Shown: positions 52,455 to 61,961, numbered from the stretch's first letter. The stretch: DNA of 64,000 nt from Paenibacillus amylolyticus (GCF_003719335.1 NZ_RIAS01000010.1:124001-188000), one strand, 5' to 3'. Translations and numbers: made by a program. Notes: generated by a model not told the origin, from the sequence alone.

Positions 52455-53747
52455 ATGGTATATGTAGCAATATTAATATTTGTTTTGACCATTACGATGG
52501 TGATCTGGCAGCCTCGTGGCATCGGCATTGGCTGGAGCGCTTCAGGGGGAGCAATCCTTGCTCTGGCAGCAGGAGTAGTTAGTTTCAATGATGCTTCGGA
52601 TGTGGCCTCAATTGTATGGAATGCTACGCTGGCCTTTGTTGGCATTATTATGATTTCATTGATTTTGGACGAGACTGGATTCTTCGAGTGGGCTGCCCTT
52701 CATATGGCCCGACTGGCCGGAGGTAACGGACGTAAATTATTCCTTTATTCTATTTTTCTGGGGGCCGCAGTGTCTGCCTTGTTTGCCAATGATGGCGCTG
52801 CGCTGATTCTGACACCAATAGTTCTCGCAATGGTTCGTGCATTGAAGTTTGATGAGCGTATGGTGCTGGCATTTGTCATGGCAAGTGGATTCATCGCGGA
52901 TACGACCTCATTGCCACTTGTTGTCAGTAATCTGGTGAATATTGTTTCTGCCGATTTCTTTGGCATTACGTTTGTAGAGTATGCGGTGCGTATGATTGTG
53001 CCCAACCTGTTCTCCATTGCAGCGAGTACGGCGATGCTGTTTTTGTTTTATCGTAAAAGCATCCCGCAGACGTATGATGTCACTACCGCTCGTGACCCCA
53101 AGGAAGCCATCCGTGATCCACGGGTGTTCAAGATTGCATGGTTTATGCTGGGGCTGTTGCTCGTAGCTTACGCCTCCAGTGAATTTCTGCCGATTCCCGT
53201 CTCCGTTATTGTAGGTGCGGTGGCCCTGCTTTTCGGTATACTTGCACGCAAGAGCGAAGCGGTGGATTTGAAAAGAGTGGTTAAGGAAGCACCTTGGTCT
53301 ATTGTTGTCTTCTCGGTAGGAATGTACATTGTTGTGTATGGTTTACGCAATGCCGGATTAACGGATCATCTGAGTAGCTGGCTTGATGCTATAGCGGATT
53401 ACGGTCTGTTCGCAGCATCGCTAGGTATGGGCCTGATCGCTGCGGTATTATCATCCGTAATGAACAATTTACCAACGGTATTAATCAATTTGCTCGCCAT
53501 TCAAGGTGCACACACTGAGGGTATTGTTAAGGAAGCCATGATCTATGCCAATGTCATTGGCTCTGATCTAGGTCCAAAGATGACGCCGATTGGGTCGCTC
53601 GCAACCTTGTTATGGCTACATGTATTGTCTCGCAAGGGCGTTAAAATTACATGGGGATATTATTTCAAGGCAGGCATTGTTCTAACCATTCCAACATTGT
53701 TGATTACGTTGGCGGGCTTGGCACTATGGCTGTGGATTTTGGGATAA
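52455..53747 (+). CDS. arsB: ArsB-like arsenite/anion permease
   Basis: A 430-residue membrane protein with about 11-12 helices, of the ArsB/NhaD superfamily. It has the segments FNDASDVASIVWNATLAFV, FANDGAALILTPIVLA and FIADTTSLPLVVSNLVN, and PVSVIVGAVALLFGIL, all typical of ArsB. ArsB exports As(III) or Sb(III). No arsR, arsC or arsA lies nearby, so it might instead be a related anion permease. AGGAGGAAC precedes the GTG/ATG start. A terminator follows. Confidence 0.85.
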   Translation: MVYVAILIFVLTITMVIWQPRGIGIGWSASGGAILALAAGVVSFNDASDVASIVWNATLAFVGIIMISLILDETGFFEWAALHMARLAGGNGRKLFLYSIFLGAAVSALFANDGAALILTPIVLAMVRALKFDERMVLAFVMASGFIADTTSLPLVVSNLVNIVSADFFGITFVEYAVRMIVPNLFSIAASTAMLFLFYRKSIPQTYDVTTARDPKEAIRDPRVFKIAWFMLGLLLVAYASSEFLPIPVSVIVGAVALLFGILARKSEAVDLKRVVKEAPWSIVVFSVGMYIVVYGLRNAGLTDHLSSWLDAIADYGLFAASLGMGLIAAVLSSVMNNLPTVLINLLAIQGAHTEGIVKEAMIYANVIGSDLGPKMTPIGSLATLLWLHVLSRKGVKITWGYYFKAGIVLTIPTLLITLAGLALWLWILG

Positions 53748-53790
53748 TTATAAGCATCGAGCTTAAATTTAAAAAATAGTTATGATTCAA

Positions 53791-53845
53791 AAAGGCTGTT
53801 CTCATCAGATGTGTAAAACACATCCGTTGAGAAGGCCTTTTTTGT
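53791..53845 (+). terminator. Terminator after arsB-like gene
   Basis: AAAAGGC..CTCA..ATGTG / CACAT..TGAG..GGCCTTTTTT forms a long imperfect hairpin with T run. Confidence 0.8.
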
Positions 53846-54000
53846 TTGCAATCATAAATACCGTGTCCGTTCTTCTCTTATATAAAAGAGGCTAATTATC
53901 CTATATCTATTTCCGAGGCCAGCCTTGTTTGAGGCAGGTCTTTTATTACTACCACCCATAGCTGGAATCAAAGCTTTTGGAATTCCAACAAAGTGATCAA

Positions 54001-54065
54001 GTGCAGGAGACGGAATCGATTCTGTAGAAGCGAAGCGCTCGCCTTTGTCTCGGAATGTGTACATT
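54001..54065 (+). repeat. Half copy D of the dispersed repeat family
   Basis: It contains GACGGAATCGATTCTGTAG, AGAAGCGAAGCGCTCGCCTT and TGTCTCGGAAT, the left half of the repeat seen at 45332. The right half (core) is missing. Confidence 0.7.
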
Positions 54066-54109
54066 TGAAAAGTATAATCTCTAACCATTCGGAACCAAAT
54101 AAGGCGCCG

Positions 54110-54240
54110 AATCAGCGGAGGGAACGGAACGATTGTGGAAAAGCGGAGCGTTCGCCTTTATCCCCGGATATATTCCTCTTAAATATACAATCAAATATAT
54201 CCGGGGGTAACAGCGATTGAAACAACGTCCGTTCCCGAAG
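54110..54240 (+). repeat. Copy E of the dispersed repeat family
   Basis: It has GGAACGGAACGATTGTGG, AAGCGGAGCGTTCGCCTTTA, the inverted pair CCGGATATATT/AATATATCCGG and the core variant GGGGGTAACAGCGAT (54203-54217), then ACAACGTCCGTTCC. Arms GGAACGGA...TCCGTTCC close the element. It ends about 50 bases before the pstS PHO box. Confidence 0.8.
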
Positions 54241-54292
54241 CGGCTGCCAGCGCACAAAAATATGTTTCGTATTTTATCTCCAGCCTATATTT

Positions 54293-54346
54293 TTAACATT
54301 GCGTTTACAAAACATTGATTTTCAGATGACATAACGAAACTACAAT
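54293..54346 (+). promoter_or_regulatory. PHO box and -10 of the pst operon
   Basis: Four units start at exact 11-base steps: TTAACA (54293), TTTACA (54304), TTGATT (54315) and ATGACA (54326), then TACAAT at 54341 as -10. This is the layout of PhoP-activated promoters, so pstSCAB should be induced by phosphate limitation. Confidence 0.85.
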
Positions 54347-54417
54347 GATTAAAGAGTTGATGGTGATCACACAAATTCACAAAACGCCATCACTACATTG
54401 GGGGAGGAAAACAAAAA

Positions 54418-55350
54418 ATGTTTAAAAAGTTGCCGTTTATTTTGATGACCTTAACGTTCGTACTGGTGCTTGCGGCATGCGGATCGAAAAACGACGCAGG
54501 TACTACTAATGGTGCTGCAAGTAATGGATCAGGAGAAGGTACTGCTGCTGAACTCAGCGGTAACATTCTGGCTGTTGGATCAACAGCACTGCAGCCTCTG
54601 GTAGAGCAAGCTGGACAAAAATTTATGGCAGTTGATCAATATAAGAACGTGACAGTACAAGTGCAAGGCGGCGGTAGTGGTACAGGTCTGACTCAAGTAT
54701 CTGACGGACAGGCTACCATCGGTAACTCTGACGTATTTGCTGAAGAGAAGTTGAAAGACGAAGCAAAAGCTAAAGAATTGGTTGACCACCAAGTAGCAGT
54801 CGTAGCGATTGCACCAGTAAGCAATAAAGATGCAGGTGTAACGGATTTGACGAAGGAACAACTGGTTGATATTTTCTCCGGTAAAATCAAGAACTGGAAA
54901 GATGTTGGCGGTAAAGATCAAGCCATCGTTATCGTTAACCGTCCAAGCAGCTCCGGTACGCGTGCAACTTTTGAGAACTTTGCGCTGGGAACGAAAGTAG
55001 AAGATATCCAAGGTTCGATCCAAGAAGATTCCTCGGGTACAGTTAAGAAACTTGTATCTGAGACTCCAGGAGCAATCGGTTACCTGGCTCTGTCTTACCT
55101 GGATGACAGCTTGCAAGTTCTGAAATACGGCGGTGTTGAAGCTACTGTTGAGAACGTGGAAGCAGGAAAATATCCAGTATGGGCATATCAGCACATGTAT
55201 ACAAAAGGTGAGCCGGATGCAGCAACAAAAGCATTCCTCGATTACATGCTCAGCGATGAAATTCAACAAAATGACGTTAAGGAACTGGGCTACATTCCGG
55301 TATCCGGCATGAAAGTAAAACGCGATGCAGCAGGTAATGTGACTCAGTAA
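54418..55350 (+). CDS. pstS: Phosphate-binding lipoprotein PstS
   Basis: A 310-residue lipoprotein. The signal peptide ends LVLAACGSK (lipobox; Cys about 21). The mature domain has GNILAVGSTALQPLVEQAG, then GGGSGTGLTQVSDGQATIGN, and NRPSSSGTRATFENF with Ser, Arg and Asp residues that bind phosphate. GGGGAGGAAAAC lies upstream of the ATG. It is the first gene behind the PHO box and is followed by a hairpin before pstC. Confidence 0.97.
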   Translation: MFKKLPFILMTLTFVLVLAACGSKNDAGTTNGAASNGSGEGTAAELSGNILAVGSTALQPLVEQAGQKFMAVDQYKNVTVQVQGGGSGTGLTQVSDGQATIGNSDVFAEEKLKDEAKAKELVDHQVAVVAIAPVSNKDAGVTDLTKEQLVDIFSGKIKNWKDVGGKDQAIVIVNRPSSSGTRATFENFALGTKVEDIQGSIQEDSSGTVKKLVSETPGAIGYLALSYLDDSLQVLKYGGVEATVENVEAGKYPVWAYQHMYTKGEPDAATKAFLDYMLSDEIQQNDVKELGYIPVSGMKVKRDAAGNVTQ

Positions 55351-55371
55351 CATTCTTTGAACTTGCGCATA

Positions 55372-55412
55372 CTGCGAAAGAGGCGGACCCAGGTCCTGCC
55401 TCTTTGCGCGGT
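55372..55412 (+). terminator. Attenuator-like hairpin between pstS and pstC
   Basis: GCGAAAGAGGCGGACC/GGTCCTGCCTCTTTGCGC forms a long stem without a good T run. It is expected to limit read-through or protect pstS mRNA, giving more PstS than membrane subunits. Confidence 0.7.
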
Positions 55413-55495
55413 TTGCTCAAAAATTATCCCATATTTTGCACTAATTCTACTATAGAAGGATGGTTGTTATGGAACAGACCGAAGGGGGAACGGTA

Positions 55496-56404
55496 ATGAA
55501 CAATAAACTGAAACCACGCCGGCCCTTGAGAGAGAAACATTACTGGGAAGAGTGGACGGGACGGATTTACACGTCGATATGTGTCGTTTTCCTGATCGTT
55601 GTCATGTTTTCCATCGTATATTTTGTCGCATCCAAAGGATTGTCTACCTTTTTCCAGGACGGCGTCAGCCTGCGTGAGTTCATTTTCGGGAAAACGTGGA
55701 ATCCAACAGGTGAGCCTGGCGTTTATGGTGCATTACCGTTTATCACGGGTTCCTTTACAACCACCTTGCTTGCAGCATTGATTGCGAGTCCGCTTAGTCT
55801 GTGTGCAGCGCTCTTTATGACCGAGATTGTACCGGGTAAAGGTAAAAAGATTTTGCAACCCGCGATTGAATTGCTTTCCGGTATCCCATCCGTTGTGTAC
55901 GGATTTATTGGCCTGAGCGTAATTGTTCCTATGTTGCGCAGTATCTTCGGAGGACCCGGCATCGGGATTGCAGCCGGATGTCTGGTGTTGTCCGTCATGA
56001 TCCTGCCTACAGTTACGAGTATCATGGCAGATGCGTTGTCTGCTTTGCCTAAAGGTTTGCGTGAATCTTCTTACGCGCTTGGCGCAACACGCTGGCAAAC
56101 GATTTATCGTGTAATCATTCCGACGGTGCTGCCTGCATTGCTGACAGGTATTGTCCTCGGTATGGCTCGTGCATTTGGTGAAGCACTCGCTGTACAGATG
56201 GTTATCGGTAATGCGCCGCATGTACCGACATCCTTGCTTGAGTCGGCTTCAACATTAACAAGTGTAATCACCCTGAGTATGGGTAACACCACGATGGGTT
56301 CCGTTCATAACAATGCATTGTGGAGCATGGCGCTTGTCCTGCTGGTAATGACCTTCGTCTTTGTCATTCTGGTTCGCCTGCTTGAAAGGAGGAACCGGGT
56401 ATGA
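55496..56404 (+). CDS. pstC: Phosphate ABC permease PstC
   Basis: A 302-residue permease with six membrane helices. The EAA loop lies in LRESSYALGATRWQTIYRVI, and GIPSVVYGFIGLSVIVPMLR and TLTSVITLSMGNT are PstC features. The ATG at 55496 has AAGGGGG at seven bases; an alternative ATG at 55469 with AAGGATGG would add nine residues. Its end overlaps pstA by four bases. It forms the phosphate channel with PstA. Confidence 0.96.
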   Translation: MNNKLKPRRPLREKHYWEEWTGRIYTSICVVFLIVVMFSIVYFVASKGLSTFFQDGVSLREFIFGKTWNPTGEPGVYGALPFITGSFTTTLLAALIASPLSLCAALFMTEIVPGKGKKILQPAIELLSGIPSVVYGFIGLSVIVPMLRSIFGGPGIGIAAGCLVLSVMILPTVTSIMADALSALPKGLRESSYALGATRWQTIYRVIIPTVLPALLTGIVLGMARAFGEALAVQMVIGNAPHVPTSLLESASTLTSVITLSMGNTTMGSVHNNALWSMALVLLVMTFVFVILVRLLERRNRV

Positions 56405-57294
56405 GAATGAAGCCAAAAACAGCGGATAAAATTGCAACAGTAGTTATCGTCGTTCTGGCTCTATTCATTGTTGTGCTTTTGCTCGGTTTACTCGGATTTA
56501 TTCTTTTCCGGGGGATCGGTCAGATCAACTGGCACTTCCTGACGAGTGCACCGCAATTGCTCAAAGGTGGCGGCGGAATTGGACCGCAGCTCTTTAACTC
56601 TATCTTTTTGCTTGTATTAACGTTGATTATTACGATTCCGCTCGGCTGGGGCGGAGGAATTTATATGGCGGAATATGCCAAACCGGGTCGAATTACAAGC
56701 TTCATTCGACTGGTTGTCGAAGTTTTGTCATCTTTCCCTTCCATTGTAATTGGTTTGTTTGGACTTTTGCTGATTGTAAATAAGTTCGGCCTGGGCTTCT
56801 CACTCTTATCGGGTGCGATGGCACTGGCGATTTTCAACTTGCCACTTATGGTACGGACGACAGAGCAAGCTTTCCGAGCTGTTCCCAAAGAGCAGAAGGA
56901 AGCAGGACTTGCTCTTGGTTTGTCCAAATGGAAGATCATTACGTCCATATTGCTACCGGTGGCACTGCCAAGCTTGATTACGGGAACGATTCTGGCATCC
57001 GGTCGGATCTTCGGTGAGGCGGCAGCCCTGATGTTTACTGCGGGCATGAGTAGCCCACCGCTCGACTTCACGGACTGGAATCCAACAAGTCCAAGATCAC
57101 CGATCAATCCGCTGCGTCCTGCGGAAACACTCGCTGTGCACATCTGGAAAGTCAACAGTGAAGGCATAGGACCAGATTCCAAAGAAATTGCAGCAGGAGC
57201 TTCTGCCGTGCTGGTCATTCTGGTACTGGCTTTCAATCTGAGTGCACGCTGGATCGGCAGGGTTGTGTACCGCCGTATGACAGCTTCGAAATAA
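56401..57294 (+). CDS. pstA: Phosphate ABC permease PstA
   Basis: A 297-residue permease with six membrane helices. Family motifs include GGGIGPQLFNSIFLLVLTL, SSFPSIVIGLFGLLLIV and the EAA loop in QKEAGLALGLSKWKIITSI. It is coupled to pstC through an ATGA overlap and followed by pstB. It completes the channel of the high-affinity phosphate importer. Confidence 0.96.
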   Translation: MRMKPKTADKIATVVIVVLALFIVVLLLGLLGFILFRGIGQINWHFLTSAPQLLKGGGGIGPQLFNSIFLLVLTLIITIPLGWGGGIYMAEYAKPGRITSFIRLVVEVLSSFPSIVIGLFGLLLIVNKFGLGFSLLSGAMALAIFNLPLMVRTTEQAFRAVPKEQKEAGLALGLSKWKIITSILLPVALPSLITGTILASGRIFGEAAALMFTAGMSSPPLDFTDWNPTSPRSPINPLRPAETLAVHIWKVNSEGIGPDSKEIAAGASAVLVILVLAFNLSARWIGRVVYRRMTASK

Positions 57295-57307
57295 GGAGGA
57301 AATCCAC

Positions 57308-58063
57308 ATGGCCATACCTTTTGGTACGGAACAGTTAAGCATATATTATGGGCATTTTCAGGCCGTGAAGCAGATCAGCCTGACTTTCCCCGAAGCCAGT
57401 GTAACGGCCTTGATTGGGCCGTCCGGTTGCGGGAAATCCACATTTCTCCGATCATTGAACCGGATGAATGATGAGATTGCCGGGTCCCGCACGGAAGGAC
57501 ACATCTGGATGGATGGCAATGACCTCAACGAACCGGGGACGGATGTAATTAAGCTTCGTCAAAAGATCGGCATGGTATGGCAGAAGCCCAACCCTTTTCA
57601 TAAATCCATCTACAACAATATCGCATTTGGCCCCCGCTACCGCGGTACGAAGAGTAAGAAGGCACTGGATGAAATTGTGGAAAAAAGCTTGCGCCGTGCT
57701 GCCCTCTGGGACGAAGTAAAAGACAGGCTGCATGATTCAGCCTTGGCACTTTCGGGTGGTCAGCAGCAGCGTCTTTGCATCGCTCGTGCGTTGTCTGTTG
57801 ATCCACAGATTCTGTTGCTCGATGAGCCCGCATCTGCCCTTGACCCGGTATCTACAGGTAAAGTTGAAGAACTGATCTCGGAGCTGAAACAGGAGCTGCG
57901 GATTGTTATTGTTACCCATAACATGCAACAGGCGGCCCGTATCTCGGATTATACAGCTTATTTTTATTTGGGCAGTTTGGTTGAGCATGGGGAGACGGAG
58001 CATATTTTTACCAACCCGGACAACCGATTGACGCAGGAATATATTATGGGGCGTTTTGGTTAA
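57308..58063 (+). CDS. pstB: Phosphate ABC ATP-binding protein PstB
   Basis: A 251-residue ATPase. Walker A is GPSGCGKST, followed by FLRSLNRMND, the Q-loop is VWQKPNPFHKS, the signature is LSGGQQQRLC, Walker B is ILLLDEPASALD and the switch is VTHNMQQAARI. AAGGAGG precedes the ATG. No phoU follows, unlike many pst operons; the next hairpin ends the transcript. Confidence 0.97.
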   Translation: MAIPFGTEQLSIYYGHFQAVKQISLTFPEASVTALIGPSGCGKSTFLRSLNRMNDEIAGSRTEGHIWMDGNDLNEPGTDVIKLRQKIGMVWQKPNPFHKSIYNNIAFGPRYRGTKSKKALDEIVEKSLRRAALWDEVKDRLHDSALALSGGQQQRLCIARALSVDPQILLLDEPASALDPVSTGKVEELISELKQELRIVIVTHNMQQAARISDYTAYFYLGSLVEHGETEHIFTNPDNRLTQEYIMGRFG

Positions 58064-58094
58064 TTGTTACATGGGTTAGAGTAGGTTTAGACTG

Positions 58095-58147
58095 TACCCT
58101 ATGGAGTAGACACTTCTTAAGAATGTCTCTCTATAGGGTATTTTTCC
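58095..58147 (+). terminator. Terminator of the pst operon
   Basis: TACCCTAT...TAGACA / TGTCT...ATAGGGTA with T run. Confidence 0.8.
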
Positions 58148-58196
58148 TATGCCAGGAAAGAGCAGGGTCCGGGAAGTGGGTTTGGTTTTCATATAG

Positions 58197-58823
58197 TCAT
58201 TTGGTCAGATATGGTCCCATCTGTTTGTCGGAGAAATGATATGGTGAGTGGATATCTTTCATCCACATATTTCCTTTAATGATGAAGAAATATACAGCGA
58301 CTACAAAATATACGAACCCGATGATCCAGTCGGTTGTGCTTGCCAGATTGTGCACCGTGATGTAGTACATATACCATCCTCCAATCGGAAAATGGAAAAC
58401 CAGCACAGCGAACAAACCGGGATTATACCATGTTTTGGCTTTGATATTGGCAAATATACCATGCCAGATGAACTGGAAAAATCCCATAAATATAGGAGCC
58501 AGTGCTAGCCAAAGGAGGTTCGGGAAGAAGACTGGAAGGAGATAAAAAATATAGGCTATGACCAGATTAATGATCATCGCTGAATGCGGATTGAGCGGGT
58601 AATGCTTGGGCTGTTCACTCTTAAATATAACAATGTTGAATAACCCGCCAAAATAGCCAGGCCAACGATATTCTTCAAATTGATGCACCAGGATTGCAAT
58701 GAAGCTGAGCCACAAAATTATACTTAGTTCGGACATGGAACGATAATTCATCATGATTCCGATCACGGTTGCCGCCACGACCAGCATCCCCAGATCAGGC
58801 CAGTATTTTCGCAATACATTCAT
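58197..58823 (-). CDS. HXXEE domain membrane protein
   Basis: A 208-residue protein with six or so membrane helices. The HXXEE motif appears as VHQFEEYRWPGYFGG, followed by NIVIF..., then NPHSAMIINLVIAYI and QFIWHGIFANIKAKTWYNPG, where further His residues could form a metal or heme site in the membrane. The function of the family is unknown. It lies 29 bases behind a TetR gene in the same direction, so it is probably the gene that TetR controls. Confidence 0.85.
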   Translation of the reverse strand: MNVLRKYWPDLGMLVVAATVIGIMMNYRSMSELSIILWLSFIAILVHQFEEYRWPGYFGGLFNIVIFKSEQPKHYPLNPHSAMIINLVIAYIFYLLPVFFPNLLWLALAPIFMGFFQFIWHGIFANIKAKTWYNPGLFAVLVFHFPIGGWYMYYITVHNLASTTDWIIGFVYFVVAVYFFIIKGNMWMKDIHSPYHFSDKQMGPYLTK

Positions 58824-58852
58824 GATTTATCTCTCCTCAGCACCTTAGATTT

Positions 58853-59425
58853 TTATAAATAACGTTGCAGCAGCAGGTCAATCTGACGTTCGACGGGTTT
58901 CATTTCTACGCCAGACCCGGCTTCAAGAGTCCGTCTCATCAGTGCAGGCATGAACACAGCCCCAAAAATTTGCGTCACCATCATCATGAGAATGTCTTGA
59001 TCCTGTTCATTCGTTAGTTCCTTGAGAAGACTCTTGACTTTATCAAATCCGATCCTCCGCATAAACTCCCCATATTCCTGCTGCGACGCAAATAAAGCAG
59101 TGCCCATTGTAATTATTCGCGACAACAACTCCGGATACTGCTCCACTCCCCGTACATAATGCAGCAGAAAAACCTTCAAGCGATGCTTCGGTGGCAGAGA
59201 CAGATCATCCAGCACATCAAACGATTCATGAAAACCCGACAGCAGGATCTGTACCACTTCGCTGATCAGCTTATCCTTGGAGCCGAAGTAATAGTTCACC
59301 AGTGCAACGTTCGTATTCGAATGTTTTGCAATATTGCGGATCGTGATCTTTTCAAACCCATCCTGCTTGATCATCTCTAATGCAGTTTGAAGAATGATTT
59401 CTTTGGTTTCATTGCTTTTATTCAT
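58853..59425 (-). CDS. TetR family transcriptional regulator
   Basis: A 190-residue TetR repressor. The N-terminal HTH is clear (EIILQTALEMIKQDGFEKIT, then RNIAKHSNTNVALVNYYFGS). The ATG at 59425 has GGAAGAG upstream; an earlier in-frame start at 59464 lies inside the operator. A TTAAACA/TGTTTAA inverted repeat is centred 45 bases upstream, which suggests autoregulation. The gene precedes the HXXEE membrane protein gene. Confidence 0.9.
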   Translation of the reverse strand: MNKSNETKEIILQTALEMIKQDGFEKITIRNIAKHSNTNVALVNYYFGSKDKLISEVVQILLSGFHESFDVLDDLSLPPKHRLKVFLLHYVRGVEQYPELLSRIITMGTALFASQQEYGEFMRRIGFDKVKSLLKELTNEQDQDILMMMVTQIFGAVFMPALMRRTLEAGSGVEMKPVERQIDLLLQRYL

Positions 59426-59456
59426 ATGTATACTCTTCCGCTTCCTTTCCAATAAA

Positions 59457-59483
59457 TTAAACAATGTTTAAAACGGTGTTTAA
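59457..59483. promoter_or_regulatory. Palindromic TetR-type operator
   Basis: TTAAACA-N13-TGTTTAA, with an inner TGTTTAAAACGGTGTTT, lies just upstream of the TetR gene and is a likely binding site for it. Confidence 0.65.
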
Positions 59484-59748
59484 TTTACATTAGCACTCTT
59501 TACCTTTTGAGTCAATAATCGCTTTTCCACACATACGGAGAGACCTCTGGAATTGACCATGAATGGAAAAAATGCGAGGCTTGATGTATCTCTATGGATA
59601 TATTTTCTTCATAAAACATTCGTGAATTTGGCGTTTTGGATGGCAAGCGAGAGCATGTTCAATATGCTCAGTTATAAAGAAAGTATTAACTTTTCAGAAT
59701 CATATGTAATCTTCGCTACACTGTAGACATGGGAGGATGGAAAGCACA

Positions 59749-60459
59749 ATGAATGACAAGGATAAAATCCTGCTGGTCGAAGATGACCCGGAAATTGCCC
59801 GTATTTTAATGGACCATCTACGCCGTGAAGGGTTTGCAGTAACCTGGGCATCAAGCGGACTGGAGAGCTGGGAAGATTTCAGGAAGGGACAGTACCATCT
59901 TGTCCTGCTTGATCTGATGCTGCCGGAGATGGACGGTTTCACTGTATGCAAACATATCAGGTTAACCAGTGACGTTCCGGTATTGATCATGAGTGCTCGC
60001 ACACAGGAGGAAAGCAAGCTGAAAGGGCTCGGCTTGGGGGCAGATGATTATATCACCAAACCATTCAGTCTGGCGGAGCTTACGGCTCGGATCGAAGCTC
60101 ACCTGAACAGATACCGCAGATATCAAGGTGGCCAGTCCAATTCAGTGCTTCAGCAATATAATGATGGTTTAATGATCCACCCGCTGAATCAGCAGGTAAA
60201 GCTGCATGATGTCGAGCTTCAGCTCACGGGAAAAGAAGGAGCACTGCTTATGCTGCTGGCTTCGCATCCGAATCGGGCCTTCACGAAAACAGAGATTTAC
60301 GAGCATGTGTGGGGTCAACCGGCTGAAGGAAGCTCAGGCACAGTTACCGTGCACATCAAAAGTTTGCGGGCGAAGCTGGGGGATGAGCCGCATCAGCCAC
60401 GCTGGATTCAAACGGTCTGGGGCAGTGGTTATCGTTTCATCGGAGAACGAATCAAATGA
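59749..60459 (+). CDS. OmpR/PhoB-type response regulator
   Basis: A 236-residue regulator. The receiver has ILLVEDDPEIARI, the phospho-acceptor Asp in LVLLDLMLPEMDGF, and YITKPFS. The C-terminal winged-helix has GKEGALLMLLASHPNRAFTK and VTVHIKSLRAKLGDEP, WGSGYRFIGE. The ATG at 59749 has GGGAGG at about 12 bases; the ATG at 59737 overlaps it. It overlaps the kinase gene by four bases, so it forms a two-component system with it. Confidence 0.94.
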   Translation: MNDKDKILLVEDDPEIARILMDHLRREGFAVTWASSGLESWEDFRKGQYHLVLLDLMLPEMDGFTVCKHIRLTSDVPVLIMSARTQEESKLKGLGLGADDYITKPFSLAELTARIEAHLNRYRRYQGGQSNSVLQQYNDGLMIHPLNQQVKLHDVELQLTGKEGALLMLLASHPNRAFTKTEIYEHVWGQPAEGSSGTVTVHIKSLRAKLGDEPHQPRWIQTVWGSGYRFIGERIK

Positions 60460-61961
60460 AGCTGAAATATTGGCTGATGGTGGCATTCCTGATTGTTATG
60501 CTGCTTCCTGTGGCAGCAGGCTGGGCTTTATTTTCCTTGTATAACTACTATGAAAACCAGCGTTCCGTAGCTGAGTACGTGGAGTTATCCGAACGTCTCG
60601 CCCCTATTGAGCAGGTTCTGGATGATCCAGCGCTTTACCAGCTGCAGTCTTCCGAGCATCATCTAAACCTCTCTAAGCTTGCGAACGAACAAGTAAGTTT
60701 TAATCTGTATTTGCCCTCGGGTATTCGGGTGTTTACTTCTGGCGGAGATGCCTGGAAAACGAGCGGATATACCATCAGAAGCTCAGAGTTATATCGAAAT
60801 CTATATCAACTGCAGATTCGGCACCGCACGTTTTCACTGAAAAAACCGGTCTGGCATCAAGGAGAACTGGCGGGTATTTACGAAATAACGATGCTGCGTC
60901 AAGACTGGCTGGACGGAATCTCTATTCGGACAACCTGGGTCATTAGCGGAGCCGTGCTATTCTTTGTGCTGTTGTATGGAACAGTGTTGTGGTTACTGTC
61001 TCGAAAGCTTATCTCTCCCATGAAAGTGTTGATGAATCGGATGCATACCTTTGCTCGTGGAGAAGAACCCGGTGATATAGGAGGCACCATTCGCCGCGAT
61101 GAGATGGGCACGTTGTTACAGCAGTTTGATGCAATGCAACAGACCATAAGACAAACCCATATGGAAGTGGAAAAGCAACAAAAAGAAAAAGAGATGATTG
61201 TGGCTTCTCTCTCCCATGACCTGAAAACACCACTGATGTCCATCAGTGCCTATGCAGAAGCACTAAGTATGGATGTACGTTCTGAACGATTAGAGAGACA
61301 GGAGTATAAAGAGGTTATTGCTAGGAATGTTGAGCGTATGAAACAGATGATTGGAGAGCTTGAGATGTATACCGCGCTTGGCTCCGAGGATTCGGAACTC
61401 GCTATGGTTGAGGTAGAAGGGGGAGAATTTTTCGAAATGCTCCTTGGCAGTTACAGAGAACTTGCGGAACGTGAAAAGCTCAACATGCAGATGTCTGTAC
61501 GGACCAATCATTTCTACCGGGTTCACCCTGAATCAATGATGCGTTTGACTGATAATCTGGTGCATAATGCACTACGTTATACTCCGCCCAAAGGAAAAAT
61601 TGGTCTTGCAGTAATCGACTCATTGGAGGAGTTGCCTGAATGGATCGATTTGTCACTGAGAGCAGAACTGGATATGTACAGAAGCGGGATGACTATAATT
61701 GTGGTGCAAAATGAAGGTTCAGCAATTCCGGCAGAACAGCTGGAACGAATATTCGAGCCTTACGTTCAGTATCAAAACCAGGAAATACTCCGCTTCGCAG
61801 GAGGCTCTGGATTAGGACTGAGTATAGCCAGAAGAATTGCATTGAAACATGGAGGGGATATACGTATGTGGTCTTCAGAAAAGCAAGGGACTGCAGCTGT
61901 ATGCCGATTGTTGGAACTAGAAAACGGCGATGATCCACAGACATTATCTAAGAAAGGATGA
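60456..61961 (+). CDS. Sensor histidine kinase
   Basis: A 501-residue kinase. Two membrane helices (about residues 7-28 and 164-188) flank an outside sensor of about 130 residues. A HAMP domain, HisKA with SHDLKTPLMSISAYAEAL and HATPase with NLVHNALRYTPP, FEPYVQYQ and GGSGLGLSIARRIA follow, all typical. The sensor domain has no family I recognise. The lipoprotein gene five bases after its stop is a candidate accessory sensor. Confidence 0.94.
   Translation: MKLKYWLMVAFLIVMLLPVAAGWALFSLYNYYENQRSVAEYVELSERLAPIEQVLDDPALYQLQSSEHHLNLSKLANEQVSFNLYLPSGIRVFTSGGDAWKTSGYTIRSSELYRNLYQLQIRHRTFSLKKPVWHQGELAGIYEITMLRQDWLDGISIRTTWVISGAVLFFVLLYGTVLWLLSRKLISPMKVLMNRMHTFARGEEPGDIGGTIRRDEMGTLLQQFDAMQQTIRQTHMEVEKQQKEKEMIVASLSHDLKTPLMSISAYAEALSMDVRSERLERQEYKEVIARNVERMKQMIGELEMYTALGSEDSELAMVEVEGGEFFEMLLGSYRELAEREKLNMQMSVRTNHFYRVHPESMMRLTDNLVHNALRYTPPKGKIGLAVIDSLEELPEWIDLSLRAELDMYRSGMTIIVVQNEGSAIPAEQLERIFEPYVQYQNQEILRFAGGSGLGLSIARRIALKHGGDIRMWSSEKQGTAAVCRLLELENGDDPQTLSKKG

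Noticed and set aside
54580..55353. Minus-strand frame opposite pstS
   Set aside because: Shadow of pstS; Cys/Phe-rich translation without family resemblance.
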